Origin: Eptesicus fuscus
Lineage: Eukaryota; Chordata; Mammalia; Chiroptera; Vespertilionidae
Length of the DNA stretch: 64,000 nt
Assembly: GCF_027574615.1 (NCBI RefSeq)
Contig: NC_072475.1
Location: forward strand, 23,962,001-24,026,000
Direction of reading: 5' to 3'
In this document: positions 1-12,041 of the stretch, piece after piece
Position numbering within the stretch: the stretch's first letter is position 1
Layout: each line of letters begins with the position of its first letter
Made by a program: the position numbers and the translations under genes
Notes under the pieces: generated by a model
The model's database searches: none
Told to the model about the DNA's origin: nothing
What the model saw: only the letters and a program-made list of their open reading frames with translations

Positions 1-1739
1 AAATAAATAGAGGTCCACAATCACTTATTTATGTTTCTGAAACCTACAGAGTTCTGGTCACCAAACATCTTTTCTTAAACTCAGCAGCAAAATCTAACTC
101 AGGGGACAGGAGATTATTTGCATTCCTTATCCATCTAGTATAACCATCCCTACATGTTGCTGCAGAAACACTGTGTTTAATCGTGAGATGCTGCCTCTTC
201 GCTTTCTAAAATCCAAAATTTTAAAATTCCAAACCAAATCTGACTCCAAGGGGCTTATTATATACAGATCTTATTCTGTTTTTACCTTATATCTGTACCC
301 AGTATTATGTTTTTAAGATCTATCCATGTTGCTGCATGTACATCCGGTCGTTACTATAACTGCTGCAGAATATTCCATGAAGTGGAGGATCCCTCACATT
401 TTACCTACCCACTGCCCCAGTGGTGGGCAACTACATGGCCTCCAGCTCCCCACCACTACAAACAGGGACTTCATGAACATCCTCACACATGTCTCTTTAG
501 GAGCCTGGATAAGAATCTCTCTGGGAAACATTCCCAGGGTAGAACACTGGGTCCTCAGGTGTGCACGTACTTAATCTGACCAAGCTATATCAGAATGCCT
601 TCCAACATAGCTGCATCAGTCTACTTGCTGCATTATAGAAAGGATCCTGGAATCCTGTATTTCCACCAACACTTGTCAGTATCCATGCACCTGTTTTTGC
701 CAGTCTCATAGTTATAAAGTGGTATCTTATTCTTGTTTTCATTTGCATTTTTTCTGATTATAATATATCTGAGCATCTCGTGATGCTGGTTGGCCTTTGG
801 GGTTTCCTCTCTATAAATCCTGCCCATAGGCTTTGCCCATTTTCACTGGGATTTCTGTCTTTTTCTTTCTTGTTTACAGGCATTTCTGTGTACTTCCCTA
901 TTGAGTCTAGGCATTGCAAAATATCTTCTCCTAATATGCCAGCTGACTGCTAACTTTGTCCATGGTTAACAGGAAATCATACTACAGAAATTCTTAATTT
1001 TTATGTAATTAAATTTATCAGTATTTTTGCCTTATGGCTTGGGGCTTTGATGTTTTTTAAAAAATCTTTCCCATCCTTGAGTGACAACATAGTCTCCTAC
1101 ATTTCCTTCTACTACTGTAGTAATTTTATTTTTCATATTTTTTCTTTAATCCACTTCCAAATGGCTTCACCTCTGTATTTTATTTTAGGCTGGAGTCTAG
1201 TTTATTTTTCACCACACATGGAGCACTTTCTACTAATAATCCATGCTTCCCTCATTAATCTGTACCTCATACTAAATAAATACCCAGACATACTGAGTCC
1301 ATTCTAGTTTCTCTATTTTTGTTTCAATAGTTCATTTGGCTGAATATTCCATAGTAGAACTAACAGTAGTTCTACTAGTGTTCTTTTGACAAACACTAAT
1401 TTTATTACTATTGTTTTGAACTATGTTTTCATATTCCACATCTTTGTGATTCCTTTACAAATTTAGTTTAGATTTTATCCATAGGCTTTTATTGTTATAT
1501 ATTTTAGAATAGGTTTTTATTTAGTTCCTCAGAAAGTTTATTTGTAATTTGTACTGGGATTCCATTGAGTATATAAGTTAACTAAAGGAGACTATATATA
1601 TTGAGTTCTTTATATATTAAGATCTTTCACCCAAGGATATGGAATGTATTTCTATTTCACTGAAGTCATTCTATGTCCTTGAGTAGACTTTTAAATTTTC
1701 CTCCAAAGACTATTCTATACTTACACTAACTCATGGTAA

Positions 1740-1900
1740 TAAATAGAACCCAAAAATATGGGTATTTTATTATCACCATTTTCCAGATGAGGAAACTGAA
1801 CCCAGAGTGATAAGTAACTTGCCCAAGAACACACAGTAACACCACAAGTAACAAAACCTGGATTCAAATAGTTAAGAATCCATACTCTTAACCTCTGTAT
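1740..1900 (+). repeat. MIR SINE
   Basis: The core 'ccagatgaggaaactgaa' is followed by 'gtaacttgcccaagaacac', then an 'ggattcaaa' motif. This is the order of the mammalian MIR consensus. Confidence 0.75.
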
Positions 1901-2002
1901 TCCCTCTCTTCCTACACGCAATTACTTTATATAGTTTGACTGCAACTGTGAGTAGTATCTTTTTCATTATTTATGTATTATCTGGTATATTATTGTTATT
2001 AT

Positions 2003-2170
2003 ACTAGAGGCTCAATGCACGAAATTCGTGCAAGGGGCTCAGACCTGCCTGCCGCGACAGCAGCCTCTGCCTGGACCCCCGCCCGCTGTGGCTTCATCCA
2101 GAAGGTCGTCCGGAAGGACATCCAGAAGGACATCTGGTTTAATTAGCATATTACGCTTTTATTATTATAG
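2003..2170 (-). mobile_element. HeliBat-type Helitron, short
   Basis: It begins ACTAGAGGCTCAATGCACGA (reverse of a CTAGT 3' end with hairpin) and ends in 'agcatattacgcttttatta', the reverse of a HeliBat 5' end. It is inserted in the old L1. Confidence 0.8.
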
Positions 2171-2439
2171 ATTTTCTAATTGGTTGTTGCTGATGTAGAG
2201 AACTTAGTTGATTTTTGTAAGTTGATATTTGTATCCAGTGAAGTTCTACTATTGGCTCTATTGTTTCTGTTGCTTTTCTGTACATCAACTGTAAATAATA
2301 AAAATTTGGTTTTTTCCTCTCCAATTTGTAAACCTCTCGTGTCTTTTTCTTTCATTATAGCATTGGCCAAGACTTCCAGTACAATATCAGACACTATGTA
2401 GTAGTGATCATGGCTCCAATAATGCCTCATGTAGAAAGT

Positions 2440-4040
2440 TTTTCATTTTATCTTGGCTACAGGATGTGCAGAGAACTGTTTCACAAAAGAACAGGTTAGA
2501 AACTGTGTCTGGGGGCCAAGACTACATTCTGAGCAGAGAGGCCTGTGCTTACATATGCCACAGAAATTACTCTTCCATTGGAGACGGCCTTCCAGGGGAG
2601 AAATAGCTCAATTGTGATAAACTTGACTTCTGACTTAAAGTATATTTAACTGCATCCTAAACCCTATGGCAACATCACAGCTCTGCACCTGTCATTTGCT
2701 TTACTCAATCTGCTAAACGTAATTGTTTCTGACAACCCATTGGTCTCTATGGGGGAGTTCAGACAGTAGCATTGGAAGGAGGCTCAGTGATCAACTATTG
2801 CTCTCCTTTACACACATCTAAAAGTCCCTAAGGTGGAAGCCTCATTATCTTCAAGCAAATATATGGGGGGGGGGGGGGGGTGGCAGAGAGAGAGACTGAT
2901 GCCAACAACTGAGAGAGCTTGGATCAGACCAGGGGCTAATATAGCTTTCTCCTCATTGGCTTCATCAGCCCATCTTCAGAGAGGTTGGCCCAGCCAAGAG
3001 TTCATGGTAGCATCTCAGGGCTTACAGTGATCTCATCTACCCCGACGCCAATGGAGACCCAGAGGAGAGGAAGAAGAAACACCCACTCTTCTCTCTTGTA
3101 TTCCCAAAAGCCTTTTCCCTACCCAAGACCGGTGAATCTGCACAATGGTGGACACCGCCGGCTCCATAGAGAAGTCCTGGGACCTTGGTGCAGTGTGACC
3201 CTTCAGAAGCCTTGAGCGGGTGACCAAACACAGCCTTCCCTTTCATAGACACCCAGGGTGACTAATGCTTGGGTAGAAATGAGTGAACTGAAAAGTCCCA
3301 CAGGAATCTCAAACCCAGCACATCCAAAATGGAACTTGTCACTGTCGCCTCCAATCTCACTCCCCTCTTCCAGTAACCCCTGTGCAGGACCTGGGACAAC
3401 CTCCATTCAACTATTCGCAGTGCCTGTCTGGCCCTTACACCTGAGGAGTTACCCAGCCTTGGCCCCCCTCTGTCCACCCTTGTTCTCCATTCTAAATGGG
3501 GCCTTGGCCACACCCTCCCAACTGCTCCCTCTGCTCCACTCCTGACTCCTGGGATCCACCCTCCATGCTACTGCTGGAGAAATCTCTGCATCATGCACAT
3601 CAGACCATATATCCTGCCTAACACTCTAGAACAGCTGTCGCCAACCTTTCGGACCTCAGGGACCACCGGTTGGCGACCGCTGCTCTAGAAGGCTCCCACC
3701 ACCCTCAGCAGAATGCACACTCCTCCTCATGGCATCTACCAATCTCATGGCACAGCCTCATCATCCTGTCCAGTCTCCCACCCTGGCAGCAGGACCCCTG
3801 GACAGCCACTCCCCCTACCCTCCCTGACTGTGCTTCTGATCACTGTTCCCCTACCTAGAACCTGCACCCCCTTCCACTGGAAGTGGTCTAAGGCCTATTC
3901 ACCCTTCAACGCTCAGGTTGGGGGGATGGGGGGGACGGCGCAGAGGAGGGACCTCTGCTCTTGGGAGCCTTTGCTGCTGCTTCACCCCCATTGCTCCTGC
4001 TGAGGTGCCCTCTCTCTGGGCTTCTCCTCCCAGGAGCTGA
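2440..4040. other. Upstream region of IL12A without a recognised gene
   Basis: A G tract lies at 2866-2880 and a tiny hAT MITE at 3632-3682. Otherwise I see no exon or named repeat. The composition turns GC-rich after about 3000. Confidence 0.4.
3632..3682 (+). mobile_element. 51-bp hAT MITE with 8-bp target duplication
   Basis: Terminal inverted repeats CAGCTGTCGCCAACC / GGTTGGCGACCGCTG are flanked by CTCTAGAA on both sides (3624-3631 and 3683-3690). The target sequence is typical for hAT elements in bats and other mammals. Confidence 0.85.
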
Positions 4041-4050
4041 GGATCCATCC

Positions 4051-4245
4051 CCGTGGTCGGCAAACTGCGGCTCTTTGGCCCCTTGAGTGTGGCTCTTCCA
4101 CAAAATACCACAGCCTGGGCGAGTCTATTTTGAAGAAGTGGCATTAGAAGAAGTTTAAGTTTAAAAATTTTGGCTCTCAAAAGAAATTTCAATCGTTGTG
4201 CTGTTGATATTTGGCTCTGCTGACTAATGAGTTTGCGGACCATTG
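4051..4245 (-). mobile_element. Non-autonomous hAT element, 195 bp
   Basis: Ends CCGTGGTCGGCAAAC / GTTTGCGGACCATTG, flanked by a perfect 8-bp duplication ATCCATCC (4043-4050, 4246-4253). The same family recurs at 21119, 46627 and 62324 in this window. It lies just upstream of the IL12A promoter. Confidence 0.88.
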
Positions 4246-4788
4246 ATCCATCCCACTACATTGTCACGATTTTCTCCTGGACTCTGTAAGAATCTGGACT
4301 CTTGAAAACAGTAGGTTATTACATAGTCTGGTTTCAACCCTGTTCATGGGTAAGCCAGTACCCATGGGCAAGACACACTGAGTCAGATTCGGTATGGGAG
4401 TGCCCCGAAGGGATCTGTTCACCGCTAGGTGTTCCGCTCCGGGCACAATGTCCACTTGGCACACTGTAGACCATACGAATGGCTAGATGGGTGGATGGAC
4501 GGACGGAGGACGGATGGACGAATGAGCTAACGACCGAATAAATAAACTGCCCAACCCCACCCTGACCCCGGCGGTGGGCGCCATCAGGGCACATCCTCAC
4601 TGTACTAGCTGGAAAGTGGGTAGCACTACTCGGCGCTCCGACAGGAGGGGGCGCTGCAGGGCGGAGGGGTGAGGGCTGGGTACTGGGATTTGGGGGCCGG
4701 GGCGTCGGAGACCCGGAACTGAGGGGGTGGCAGGGGGTCAGGCGTGCCCGGAGGGGGGGGCCCTATGCGGCGGCGATTCTGCGCGAAT

Positions 4789-4798
4789 TTTCGCTTTC
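4789..4798 (-). promoter_or_regulatory. ISRE/IRF-like motif in IL12A promoter
   Basis: The minus strand reads GAAAGCGAAA, an exact match to the GAAANNGAAA core bound by interferon regulatory factors. It lies about 200 bp upstream of the TATA-like box. Human and mouse IL12A promoters are known to respond to IRF1, IRF3 and IRF8; that this copy is the equivalent site is inferred from position and sequence. Confidence 0.55.
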
Positions 4799-4960
4799 GC
4801 TTCGGGCCGGGACGGAGGCGGCGGGGCCGTCCCGAACGACTGCGGCCGGGGCCCGGGGGAGTTAATCCGAAAGCGCCGCCAGCCCCGCGGGCCCAACTCC
4901 ACGTGTCACCGAGAAGCTGAGGTAGAGACAGACAGAGAGAGAAAGCAAGTGATCTGAGCC

Positions 4961-4971
4961 GGGGAAAGTCC
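4961..4971 (+). promoter_or_regulatory. NF-kB/c-Rel-like site in IL12A promoter
   Basis: The sequence GGGGAAAGTCC resembles a c-Rel type kB site, one base from the GGGRNNYYCC consensus. It sits about 20 bp upstream of the TATA-like box. c-Rel control of p35 transcription is established in mouse; the role of this copy is inferred. Confidence 0.5.
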
Positions 4972-4989
4972 TGCGCGCCTCCGGGCAAT

Positions 4990-4996
4990 TATAAAA
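4990..4996 (+). promoter_or_regulatory. TATA box of IL12A
   Basis: TATAAAA stands about 100 bp upstream of the start codon, so transcription would begin near 5020 and give a 5'UTR of roughly 75 bases. No other TATA-like sequence lies between the GC-rich block and exon 1. Confidence 0.55.
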
Positions 4997-5093
4997 ATGT
5001 GACCCCTGGGCCGGCTTCCAACCACCGCGCTCACCTGCTGCGCCCAGCGGTCCGCGCCCGCTGCTGTCAGTGCCCGCTCCGCGCCCGCTCAGC

Positions 5094-8000
5094 ATGCGCC
5101 CCCCGCGCAGTGAGTACCCGCGGCCCCGGAGGCTCGGGCTCGGGTGGGGAGGGGCGGCGCCCGGTAAGAGGAGGCAGAGACTCGGGACCGCTCCCGGGGA
5201 GGCTGCGGACGAACAGCAGTTTCCAGTTAGAGGAGAAAGAAGGGAGGGGGCGGGAGACTTAATTGCTTGCTTTCCACGCGCTGAAGGGGACATGGGCTCT
5301 CTTGGTCTTGAAACAGCCCCTGGAGCTAAGTATTGTTATGCCCACTTCACAGGCGAGAAACGGGGGCGCCAGGGGGGGGGGGGGTGGTTTCTTTCTTTTT
5401 CTTTTAATATATTTTTATTGATTTCAGAGAGGAAGAAAGAGGGAGAGATAGAAACATCAGTGATGAGACAGAATCATTGATTGGCTGCCTCCTGCGTGCC
5501 CCCTACTGGGGATGGAGCCTGCAACCCTGGGCATGTGCCCAACCAGGAATGGAACCCTGATCTCCTAGTTCATAGGTCAATGCTCAACCACTGAGCCACA
5601 GGGGCCGGGCCGGGCCGGTTTCTTGCCCAGGGCCCCTCAGCTACAGCTCTAAGAGGGCAGATCCCAGCCGACTGCACACTGAGGCTTTGTCACCCCAGTG
5701 TTTCCAAAACACTGGGTGGTGAGTCTAGGCCAGTCACTTCCCCACCTGGCCTCCGTCTCCCACTAGTGACATGGAGACGTCCTCTGGTTGAGGTCTGAGT
5801 CAATACCCTTGTCTGAGCTCGTTGCGGTTCCTAGCAGAAAGTTGGTGTCTCAGCTTAGCATAGAGCACTGCCTTCCAGGGACTTGATGCATCATCGCTCA
5901 GGTGTTTCAGGGAGATTCCAGGGTGGAAGGAGGTTGGCGTCCCGCAGAGGTAGATGGGTGGAGACAACCGGAACCGGTGGAAGGGAGAGGCAGGCCAAAT
6001 GAGGGAGACAACCTCAGCTGCCGCCCCGTTCCCTTCCAGGCCTCCTCCTGGTAGTCCCTCTGGTCCTCCTACATCACCTCAGCTTGGCCAGGAACCTCCC
6101 CACCGCAGCCACAGCAGGCCCTGGAACGTTCCCGTGCCTGGGCCTCGCCCAGAACCTGCTGAAGGCCGTCAGCAGCACGCTGCACAAGGTGAGCTCTTCC
6201 ACGTCCTTGCTCCCCCTTGGCAGCCTCTCCGGGGAAGGGGCCTCTCCAAACCCCGGGTCACCTGCAGGGAAGTGGTGGGAGTTTGTCAGGGGCCTGTCAA
6301 GGGAGGAAGAGGGGCCTTTACAAATGGCCCGACTATTAGCTAAAGAGTCTCAATGAAATGGTGTCTCCGGAGAAAGCAGGAGTGGTAATAAATTATAACG
6401 GCATTCCTTTGGGCTGTGTCTACACGGAGGAAAGTGGATATTTACAGTGTCCCCTGTAGCCTGCCAACAGAGATGGAATTAATTGTGCCGGGCCCACACG
6501 GTTCCTCTGACACACTTATCAATCCAGCAAACCGTTATTAGGTGCGGCCTCCAGGCGCCGGGGGCCGCAGAGATGAATTAGACTTGCCCCTCACGCCGCT
6601 CGCCGCCTTCTCAGTCTGGTGGCTCGGTTGGTTGTCAGAGCAACGCGTCTCGGAGAAGCTGCGACGGGGCGCAGCGCCCAGCCTTCGTTTTCTAGGGAGA
6701 GAATTATCTAATTTTATTTACAGCTTCATTCATTTTTTTTTTTTTTTTAGGTTTCGTATTTTAATGCAAACAAAAAAAAAAAATTTGTTTTTTTTTTTCT
6801 TTTCAAAGTGCTCCAGGAGCTATTGCTTTTGCCAAGCCAGCAAAAGACGGATGTTTTCCAAGACATCCTTTTGCCTTCCTGCTCTCTAGTAAATCTGTCT
6901 TGAATATTTTTAGCCTGTTGTTTTCCGAGTATCTTACAATAAGCTCAGTGCCACAAGGCCTTCTGAAAGAACTCTTTTCTCCCCTTATCTTTCGTGATGC
7001 GCTGCCAACCGCTCTGTACGGCTCAATCAATCTTAATTAAAAAGGCGGCTCACCGGAGGCGCACTGCCGAGATAAGTGCCGTGGTTCCTGGAGAACGGTT
7101 CAATATGGGTAAAACGTAGGCGCTCCAATTTAAATAGAAGCTTTATAGGAAAAGCCCAGGTGTCGCACTAAAGGTCAAGGGGCTGCAGAACTCGCTCTGA
7201 TGTCTTTTTATATCATTCCTGTGTCAGATTTGCCAAGAACAGGTGGCCAGTGCCTGCCCTTCACAGGCCGTATCCAGCACACAGATTTATAGAGTTTGGC
7301 CCATGTCTTGGATATTTCATTTCGATTTTTTTTTAGTTTGGTGCTATTGGAAAAAAAAAAAAAGTGGCCTTTTCGTAAAAGAAACCAAATTTCCAACTCC
7401 TCTTGGAAAGATCCCGAGAACTATAACCGTGGGCCCGCATTGCCAATCCTAACGTTTTACAACCGGCTCAGGCTAGTGGCTGCCCAGGTCTGCGTGAGCA
7501 TCTCCAGGAATAGTGTATTCGTTTTTCTGTGTCTACTGGAACAAATCGCCACGAACGTAGTGGCTTTCACCAACACAAATGTATGATCGGACAGCCCTGG
7601 AGGTCAGAAATCCAAAACGGGTCTCCCTGGGCTAACATCAAAGTGTCAGCCACGCTGTAACCCTTCCTGGAGACGGGGGAGATTATTTTTTCTCGCCTTT
7701 CCCAGTTTCTAGAGGCTGCTCACGTCCCTGGGTATGTGTCCCCCTTCTATCTTCAAAGCCAACAATGGCCAGTTGAGTCTTTCTCGTGCTCCATCACGCT
7801 GACCTTGACTTTTCTGCCTCCCTCTTCCACTTACCATTGGGCCACCAGATAATCCAAGATAACCTCTCTATCGTGAGGCCAGCTGATTAGCAACCTTAAT
7901 TTCATCTGCAACCTTAATCCCCCTTTGCCATGTAACAACATATTCTCAGGTTCCGGGGGTTGGGAAGTGGATTTATTGGGTGGTGAGTGTCAGCGGGGGT

Positions 8001-11000
8001 TGGAGGCGGGGGGGGGCATTATTCTGCCTAGCACAGATGGGGATTTTACTGTCTGTTCCCAAACATGTGCTGCACTCTCAAGCTTCGATTCACGGCTCAT
8101 GTAGTTCCCTCTGCCTGAAATTCCCCCTCCTCTGCTGGCCAACATTCTAATCTTCCTATTGCAGATGTGCCATCTCTGGCGAAGTCTTTGCTTCCCTTTC
8201 CACCTCCTTCTCCGAGCCTTCATATCCTTCTCAGCTCTTCTCTCCTGCTGACCTCTCTCCTAGTCATGTGGGCACCTGCCTGTCCCCTTGGATGAACTTG
8301 GAGTCCTGGGGACAGAACATAGGCCTCCTCTTTGTCATGTTCCTTAGTGCCTGGCACAGTGCCTGGCACACACCAGGCTTGTGGTGTGGGAAAATGACCT
8401 CGATCTTCAATCAAAAAGTCATCAACTTCTTAAGATAAATTTCATTATTATATTCAACAATGCTTTCCAAGGTGCTTGTAAGATGACATGTGTGTGTGTA
8501 TGTGTGTGTGTGTGTGTGTGTACCTGCACACCACAAATTAAATCTCAATTTGTCTTTAGGGTTGCATGTTTGTTATATCCATCAAGTTGTGACCTTAATA
8601 GTTCCCCAAGTTATAATTGAAAAAAAAAAAAGGTATTCATAAAACACAGGCGCTTTGGCAGAAGCAAGGAACGCCTTCACCAGGAGCAAGTGTCACAGCG
8701 TGACGGGGATTCTGATTAGCACGGCCCGCTGAAATGATTTATAGTGTTTACACAATGGAAAAGCATGCCATCCAGGGAAACACGTCCTAAAAGCAGAGGG
8801 AGAGAGAGTGTACATGACCTGTTTCCTTTTGTCTTCTGAAGACCCTGAATTTCTTACAGGTCAAAGGAATAATAGGTGTTTTGCTGTCACCCCAGGGTAT
8901 GGGGAGCCAGGTACCGTATTCATATAATAAACTGGGTTTCTCCTTATGACTTTTACAGACCAGACAAACGTTAGAATTTTACTCTTGCACCTCTGAAGAG
9001 ATTGATCATGAAGATATCACAAAAGACAAAACCAGCACCGTAGAAGCCTGCCTACCACTGGAATTAACCACGGTATGGACACCATTCCTCCCAAGCACAT
9101 CATGCAATTAAAGGCTGTGCATCAGACTTCACCTTCTTACAAAAATGTGCATGTTTCTGGTCTCTACCATTATGAAACTTGAACAGATCCCACTTCAAAG
9201 TTAGGTTTGAGAAAAATTGATAAAAACAGATATGGTTTTTCACAATGTGGATATATTTAACACCACTGAACTGGACACTTAAAAATAGTTAAGAGGGTAC
9301 CTTTTGTTAGTTATTAAACACATATGTTTGAGAGGAAAAGTCAGAAAACTTTATATTAAGCATTAATATCTTTGATGTGTAATTTTTTTTCTCTAGAATG
9401 AGAATTGCCTGGTTTCCAGGGAGATCGCTATCATAACTGTAAGTCAGAAAACTAAAAGTTTCAACCCATTTTATGAATTTATACCGTTGATTGATGTCTG
9501 ATTATTTTTTCTTCTAGAATGGGAGTTGCCTGGCCTCCAGAAAGGCCTCTTTTATGACGGTGAGACACGGAACTTTTTCCTCAAATGCAATGGGGAGGAG
9601 GGGGGGAGGAAAACACTTCTAGCTCATCTCAATGGTTTCTTCCCCAATTTGTCATATCGCCCAGACCCTGTGCCTGAGTAGTATCTATGAGGACTTGAAG
9701 ATGTACCAGGTGGAGTTCAAGGCCATGAACGCAAAGCTTCTGATGGAGCCTAAGAGGCAGATCATTCTGGATCAAAACATGTTGACAGCTATTGATGAGC
9801 TGATGCAGGTAAGGCCCTCATCCAATCAGTGAGAGCACCTTGTTCATGCCTAGACAGCCAATCAGAGTCCCAGATGAAGAGGTATACAGTCAGCCCTTCC
9901 TGGGTTGGGAGAGGCCTGAAATGCCCCCTCCTAAAGCCCCTACAGAGTTATAGCCTTGAGGGTGTCCTCTAGAGCAGCGGTCACCAACTGGTGGCCCGCA
10001 GACCACTGGTGGTCTGTGAGGTCCGAAAGGTTGGCGACCGCTGCTCTAGAGAAAGAGCAGGCACAAGCAGGACACATTTAGAAAAGCAGCCACCCATTTG
10101 TGGTATGCACCGGGCTCTCTGCAAATGTTTTCACACATTTTCTTAATGTCGTCCGCACAGCAACCATATGGGTTCTGTACAAAGGAGGAAACCGAAGCTT
10201 AGACAGCCACTTGTCCGAGGTCAGACAGCTTCCAAATGGCAGAGCCAGGACTTAAGCCCCCACCAAAGGGATCGCACTACACTTCTTGCCCACCTCTAAA
10301 GGCTCCAGGGCGTGCATGTGAGGGCCCACCTGCACATCTGCAAATTTAACCAGAGGAAACAAGCAGAGCTAGTGCCTGGGTCTGACCCATCCTGAACCAA
10401 AGTGTGAATGAAATTATTATCTACAATTCTGTAGATGGTAAGGTTCTTTGATGGCCTATCACCTGGGGAAAGCCACAATGTTACTCAGAGACAAGAACTT
10501 GGTTTATAGTTTCTAAGTCATCATAGCACACAATTCTAATACAAAACATAGGAATCCTATATAATAAAAGGGTAATATGCAAATCGACCGAACAGCAGAA
10601 CGATGGGTCGCTGTGACACGCACTGACCACCAGGGGCAGCCACTCAGTGCAGGAACTGTCCCCTGGTGTTCAGTGCACTCCCACAGGGCTCATAGCTGGC
10701 AAGTGCAGCAGCAGTGTTGGTAGCCTCTCCAGCCTCCGCAGCAGCGCTAAGCCATCAGTCGGACATCCCCCAAGGGTACCTGGACTGCGACAGGTCACAG
10801 GTGGGCTGAGGGATCCCACCCCCAACCCCCACCTCCCAAGTGCACAAACCTTATACATTGGGCCTCTAGTATTCACATAAGAAACAGCAAGGTGAGTGCT
10901 TTGGTGACCAGGCATGGGATAAAAATACAATGTCAGAAATCATTGTCTGAAAAGGAATCTTTCTCTCTTTCTTTCTTTCACCAAATTACTTGTTTGATAG

Positions 11001-12041
11001 GCACTGAACATCATGTAGCATCAAAGAATCTTACCATCTACAGAATTGTAGATAATAATTTCATTTTCAGGACAAAGAGGTGATTTGGGCACTGGAGTCA
11101 TTTCTACCAGTAATCAGACAACTATGCCAAAGCCATTGGTACCTCTGTGCCTCAGTTTCTCCTTATGTAAAATGGGAGGACTTGACCCACCCTACCTTTC
11201 TTTTAGGCTTTTTGTGAGAATAAGTGGGATTGGCAATCATTGTGCAAACTTAAGGTCTTGCTTTGAGTATCAGATCAAAGGGCTAAACCTGGGAAGTCCA
11301 TTGCCAGGTTTATTTATCTGACACAAATTAGTTTCTGCAGTAAACACGTTTGTTACTGATAGAGAATATTGATCAATAGCAATCCATCACCTCCCTATTC
11401 TAAAAAAGACTTCAGCCCTAGCTGGTTTGGCTCAGTGAATAGAGCGTTGGCCTGTGGGCTGAAGGGTCCCAGATTCGATTCCAGATAAAGGCACGTGCCC
11501 GGGTTGTGGGCTCAATCCCCAGTAGGGGGTATGCAGGAAACAGCCAATCAATGATTCTCTCTCATCATTGCTGTTTCTATCTCTCTCTCCCTCACCCTTC
11601 CTCTCTGAAATCAAGAAAAATATATTTTTAAAAATACTGATGGTATTTGAAAGAGCTTTAAGGGTCTCTTCCAAGCTCAATGAAGATACATGTGCTTGGA
11701 TCATGAGAATTTCTTCTTTCAGGTTCTGCCTGGCCATCTGGCTGGGAGAGTGGATTGGGTTTAGGGGATATAATGAGGGGGTGGGCTGCAGGCTCTGAGA
11801 CACGTGTTGGCTTCCCCCATGTTTATGGGTGAATGCTTCAATTTTGGAATACCCTATATGCCATGCGCATTATCTGTCCTCCTAGGCCCTGAACCTCAAC
11901 AGTGCGGCTGTGCCTCAAAACCACCCCCTCGAAGAACTGGATCTTTACAAGACGAAAGTCAAGCTCTGCATCCTTCTCCACGCGTTCCGAATCCGCGCAG
12001 TGACTATCGACAGGATGATGAGCTATCTGAATTCTTCCTAA
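5094..12041 (+). CDS. IL12A: Interleukin-12 subunit alpha (p35), spliced, 7 coding exons
   Basis: Coding exons are 5094-5109, 6040-6188, 8959-9072, 9397-9438, 9518-9559, 9665-9808 and 11886-12041 (TAA). All borders are GT/AG, and the phases join into 220 codons; human p35 has 219. p35 is the four-helix cytokine chain that pairs with IL12B p40 to make IL-12, and with EBI3 to make IL-35; it is secreted by dendritic cells and macrophages. The protein starts MRPPRSLLLV and has a hydrophobic signal segment at about residues 6-22, followed by ARNLP as in human p35. Family blocks are easily read, for example SCTSEEIDHEDITKDKTSTV, LCLSSIYEDLKMYQVEF and LCILLHAFRIRAVTIDR. Seven cysteines match human positions. 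The start at 5094 corresponds to the human MCPARS start; no ATG lies upstream in frame within exon 1. The sequon coded by the 14-residue exon 4 is lost (NEN for NES), while NGS in exon 5 and NSS at the C-terminus remain. The gene appears intact. Confidence 0.97.
5397..5620 (-). mobile_element. Ves SINE in IL12A intron 1
   Basis: The reversed tail 'ttttattgatttcagagagg' is followed by 'ggctgcctcctgcgtgcccc' and the tRNA-like head ending 'caaccactgagccac'. This is the Ves family of vesper bats. Confidence 0.9.
7515..8025. repeat. Ancient repeat, probably a MaLR/MLT1-type LTR
   Basis: Text such as 'gtgtctactggaacaaatcgccac', 'ccctggaggtcagaaatcc' and 'accttaatttcatctgca' follows the order of the common mammalian MLT1-type LTR. 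It is heavily diverged and carries no coding sequence. It lies in IL12A intron 2. Confidence 0.45.
8100..8380. repeat. L2-like fragment
   Basis: The motifs 'tgcctgaaattccccctcc', 'gccatctctggcgaagtc' and 'tgcctggcacagtgcctggc' are typical of old L2 3' ends. Confidence 0.4.
8489..8521 (+). repeat. (TG)n microsatellite
   Basis: About 16 TG dinucleotides with one interruption (TATG), in IL12A intron 2, about 440 bp before exon 3. Confidence 0.95.
9975..10043 (+). mobile_element. 69-bp hAT MITE with 8-bp target duplication
   Basis: Ends CAGCGGTCACCAAC / GTTGGCGACCGCTG, flanked by CTCTAGAG on each side (9967-9974, 10044-10051). It is closely related to the copy at 3632. Confidence 0.88.
10090..10265 (+). 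repeat. MIR SINE
   Basis: The sequence 'aggaggaaaccgaagctta' followed by 'tccgaggtcagacagcttcc' and 'ggcagagccaggactta' matches the MIR core and 3' region. Confidence 0.7.
10555..10870 (+). mobile_element. HeliBat-type Helitron in IL12A intron 6
   Basis: It starts TCCTATATAATAAAAGGG and 'aatatgcaaatcgaccg', and ends 'cattgggcctctagt'. The inner segment has the usual 'cactgaccaccaggggcag'. Confidence 0.9.
11415..11637 (+). mobile_element. Ves SINE in IL12A intron 6
   Basis: The tRNA-like head 'gccctagctggtttggctca' is followed by the B-box region 'cagattcgattcc' and a tail 'tctctgaaatcaagaaaaat'. Confidence 0.9.

Larger units (their letters stand above)
250..2440 (-). mobile_element. Old L1 (L1M-like) fragment, interrupted
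   Basis: Read on the plus strand, this is the reverse of a decayed L1 ORF2. Landmarks in the expected order are 'tatccatgttgctgcatg', 'agaatattccatga', 'ttcatttgcatttt', 'ggctttgcccattttcactggg' and 'ccattgagtatataa', then 'gcattggccaagacttcc' near 2360. It is interrupted by a MIR (about 1740-1900) and a Helitron (2003-2170). No frame survives. Confidence 0.6.
4620..5200 (+). promoter_or_regulatory. IL12A: IL12A CpG-rich promoter region
   Basis: This stretch is GC- and CpG-rich, in contrast to the AT-rich sequence to its left. It ends in exon 1 of IL12A. It holds the ISRE-like, kB-like and TATA motifs listed separately, plus an E-box CACGTG near 4902. CpG islands at 5' ends of cytokine genes are common; activity in this species is inferred. 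Confidence 0.7.

Noticed and set aside
5070..5480. 136-codon frame over IL12A exon 1
   Set aside because: It reads through the exon 1 donor into the intron and a Ves SINE; only 5094-5109 is coding.
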